From positions 1 to 15,346 of the forward strand of contig CAZTII010000047.1 in assembly GCA_964613305.1 (NCBI GenBank): a DNA stretch of 15,346 bases, written 5' to 3'. Shown here in pieces: positions 13,682 through 15,346 of the stretch. A program made the translations under genes and the position numbers. Numbering within the stretch: position 1 is the first letter of the stretch; each line of letters opens with the position of its first letter. Source of the DNA: CAZTII01 sp964613305. Lineage in GTDB: Bacteria > Bacillota_I > Bacilli_A > Erysipelotrichales > Erysipelotrichaceae. Below the pieces are notes generated by a model. It saw only the letters and a list, made by a program, of their open reading frames with translations, was not told the DNA's origin and made no database searches.

Positions 13682-14310
13682 TATGCAAGAACCTCCCCCG
13701 CTTTAAGTGCAGCAGCTTCAGTCATAACTAAGCGATCAGCATTAGCGATGTCATAAACATTCAACCCTTCAACTGTAAGCATCATTGCATTAGTTAAGTT
13801 TCTCATTGATAAGAATGCATTATCAACATCTTCACAACAATCAACAACAAACAACGTTTTCTTTTCAAGATTGAACGCATTCATCAATTCAACAAATGCT
13901 TTTGTTTTAACTGATTCAAACGATAAATTTTCAATAACTGTAATTTCAGCATCAGCCGCTTTTGCACTTAACACTGATTTAAGAGCTAAACGACGAACTT
14001 TTTTATTTAATTTATAAGCGTAACTACGAGGAGTAGGACCCCAAGCAATTCCACCACCACGCCATTGAACAGCACGTGTAGAACCTTGTCTAGCACGACC
14101 AGTTCCTTTTTGACGGTAAGGTTTTCTACCACCACCAGAAACTTCAGCACGAGTTTTAGTACTATGAGTTCCTTGTCTTAAGCTAGCTTGTTGCATAATA
14201 ATTGCATCAAACATTGCTTGTTTGTTTGGTTCAATACCAAACACATCCTCAGATAAATCAATTTGTTTTACAACTTTAGCATCTTGACTATATACATCTA
14301 TCTTTGGCAT
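13681..14310 (-). CDS. rplD: 50S ribosomal protein L4
   Basis: L4 is a 23S rRNA-binding protein with a globular domain on the subunit surface and an extended loop lining the exit tunnel. The 209-residue length is standard (about 207). The tunnel-loop signature GGGRKPYRQKGTGRARQGS is visible near residues 60-78, followed by the conserved WRGGGIAWGP. In E. coli L4 represses the S10 operon at its leader; nothing here tests that, since the leader is outside the window. The ATG is 2 nt past the rplC stop. The gene ends with TAATG, sharing one base with the rplW start, so L4 and L23 are translationally coupled. Assignment is secure. Confidence 0.98.
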   Translation of the reverse strand: MPKIDVYSQDAKVVKQIDLSEDVFGIEPNKQAMFDAIIMQQASLRQGTHSTKTRAEVSGGGRKPYRQKGTGRARQGSTRAVQWRGGGIAWGPTPRSYAYKLNKKVRRLALKSVLSAKAADAEITVIENLSFESVKTKAFVELMNAFNLEKKTLFVVDCCEDVDNAFLSMRNLTNAMMLTVEGLNVYDIANADRLVMTEAAALKAGEVLA

Positions 14311-14312
14311 GC

Positions 14313-14999
14313 TTATTCCTCCTCTTTAGCGTAAGAAATTAGTTCTTTACCAGCAACATTCTTAACGCCCTTAACTGTAGTTTTAACGATAACAAGACCT
14401 CTTTTAGGACCTGGAACGTTACCTTTAATTAACATGTAGTTGTTTTCAACATCCACTTTAATAACTTCCAAGTTTTGATTAGTAGTAGTAAATCCACCGT
14501 GTTGACCAGGCATCATTGTACCTTTATCAATACCACCCTTACGAGATGTAATACCTGTTGTTGCAAGAGAGCCAAGTGCTCTATGATGTCCAGAACCGTG
14601 AGACTTTGGACCGATTTTAGCGTTATTTCTAACGATTGTACCATTGAAACCTTTACCCTTGCTAACACCTGTTACATCAACAATGTCACCAGCGGAAAAG
14701 ATATCAACTTTTACTTCATTACCAACTTCAAATGCCATCATATCTTCGCTACGAATTTCGCGAAGGAAGCGTTTAGCACCTGTGTTAGCCTTTAATGCAT
14801 GACCCTTAGCTGCCTTAGTAGCTCTTTGTTCTTTAATGTCTTCAAAGCCAAGTTGAACTGCATTATAACCATCAGTTTCAGCAGTTTTCTTTTGCATAAC
14901 CACATTTGGTGTAGCTGCTACTACAGTAACTGGAACTAAAATTCCTTCTGCAGTAAACACTTGAGTCATACCAAGTTTACGTCCTAATATACCTTTCAT
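14313..14999 (-). CDS. rplC: 50S ribosomal protein L3
   Basis: L3 is an early-assembling 23S rRNA-binding protein whose long extension reaches the peptidyl transferase centre. The product has the family start MKGILGRKLGMTQVF and the conserved core VTGVSKGKGF at 109-118. At 228 residues it is longer than the roughly 209 of Bacillus L3. The surplus is mostly a C-terminal tail after GNVPGPKRG (193-201) that ends in three Glu. The extension tip (about 131-170) departs from the common HRRPGS and FKGK pattern, reading HRALGS and then a GGIDKG stretch. A GAGGGAAC ribosome binding site precedes the ATG. The three terminal Glu codons also supply the GAGGAG used by rplD, whose ATG follows 2 nt after this stop. 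Confidence 0.98.
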   Translation of the reverse strand: MKGILGRKLGMTQVFTAEGILVPVTVVAATPNVVMQKKTAETDGYNAVQLGFEDIKEQRATKAAKGHALKANTGAKRFLREIRSEDMMAFEVGNEVKVDIFSAGDIVDVTGVSKGKGFNGTIVRNNAKIGPKSHGSGHHRALGSLATTGITSRKGGIDKGTMMPGQHGGFTTTNQNLEVIKVDVENNYMLIKGNVPGPKRGLVIVKTTVKGVKNVAGKELISYAKEEE

Positions 15000-15019
15000 G
15001 ATGTTCCCTCAAACTTTCT

Positions 15020-15331
15020 CTAGAGTTTAATTTCGATATCAACACCACTTGGCAAATCCAAACGACTTAAAGCATCGATTGTTTCAGCGCTAGGTCCGAT
15101 AATCTCAATTAAACGTTTATGTGTTCTAACTTCAAATTGTTCACGAGCATCCTTATATTTATGAACCGCTCTAAGAACTGTAACCACTTGTTTTTCAGTT
15201 GGTAGTGGAACTGGACCAACAACTTTTTTAGCACCGTGATTTAGAACAGTCGTACAAATCTTTTCGCACGCTAAATCTAAATTTCTATGCTCGTAAGCTT
15301 TCAAACGAATTCTTACTGAATTTTTTGCCAT
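15020..15331 (-). CDS. rpsJ: 30S ribosomal protein S10 (NusE)
   Basis: S10 is a 30S head protein and, as NusE, a partner of NusB in transcription antitermination. The 103-residue product matches the usual length of about 102. It has the family pattern of an N-terminal strand RIRLKAYEHRNLD, a central GPVPLPTEKQVVTVLRA segment that belongs to the extended loop, and a C-terminal VDIEIKL strand. It is the first gene of the cluster, and a consensus AGGAGG lies 8 nt ahead of its ATG at the very edge of the window, so the start is secure. The operon promoter and any leader lie outside the window. The stop is TAG, followed 20 nt later by rplC. Assignment is near certain. Confidence 0.98.
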   Translation of the reverse strand: MAKNSVRIRLKAYEHRNLDLACEKICTTVLNHGAKKVVGPVPLPTEKQVVTVLRAVHKYKDAREQFEVRTHKRLIEIIGPSAETIDALSRLDLPSGVDIEIKL

Positions 15332-15346
15332 GAAATTTTCCTCCTT

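Noticed and set aside
82..15331. TGA decoded as tryptophan
   Set aside because: All reading frames are full length with the standard code and the Trp codons checked are TGG; only the absence of TGA stops remains of interest.

Overview
The window is almost entirely one translational gene cluster on the minus strand: the fused S10-spc-alpha ribosomal protein operon of a low-GC Gram-positive bacterium. In transcription order from 15331 down to 1856 it reads rpsJ-rplC-rplD-rplW-rplB-rpsS-rplV-rpsC-rplP-rpmC-rpsQ-rplN-rplX-rplE-rpsN-rpsH-rplF-rplR-rpsE-rplO-secY-adk-infA-rpmJ-rpsM-rpsK-rpoA-rplQ. After rplQ there is a strong terminator with a UUCG loop. A separate AT-rich promoter region then leads into a two-gene unit made of an ACT-domain protein and a UPF0210/DUF711 (PFL family) protein. 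That unit ends at a small hairpin with a T tract near the left edge.

The organism is probably a member of the Firmicutes/Bacilli. The evidence is AT-rich DNA, zinc-type S14 (rpsN type Z), an adenylate kinase with a four-Cys LID, no rpsD between rpsK and rpoA, and strong AGGAGG ribosome binding sites before nearly every gene. An Erysipelotrichia-like lineage fits best by overall impression of the proteins, but this is inference and no search was possible. All tryptophans I checked at codon level use TGG and no gene needs TGA read through, so the standard bacterial code is adequate.

Compared with the Bacillus order, three genes are missing from their usual places. rpmD (L30) is absent between rpsE and rplO, where the gap is only 11 nt. 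map and the small KOW-protein gene are absent between adk and infA, where there is only a 68-nt gap holding a 12-bp hairpin. Other points worth a look are the stop codons (17 TAG, 13 TAA, 0 TGA in 30 genes), a 36-residue Arg/Pro-rich tail on S3, two cysteines flanking the catalytic-centre loop of L2, a divergent L3 tip, an L22 exit-tunnel substitution, and palindromic structure around the rplW stop and rplB leader.

The genes work together as follows: 24 ribosomal proteins, IF1, the RNA polymerase alpha subunit, the SecY translocon channel and adenylate kinase are made from one message with mostly coupled or very tightly spaced cistrons. The two downstream genes have no settled function. No mobile element, CRISPR array, rRNA or tRNA was recognised. 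I found no clear novel system; the ACT/DUF711 pair and the gene losses are the best leads.
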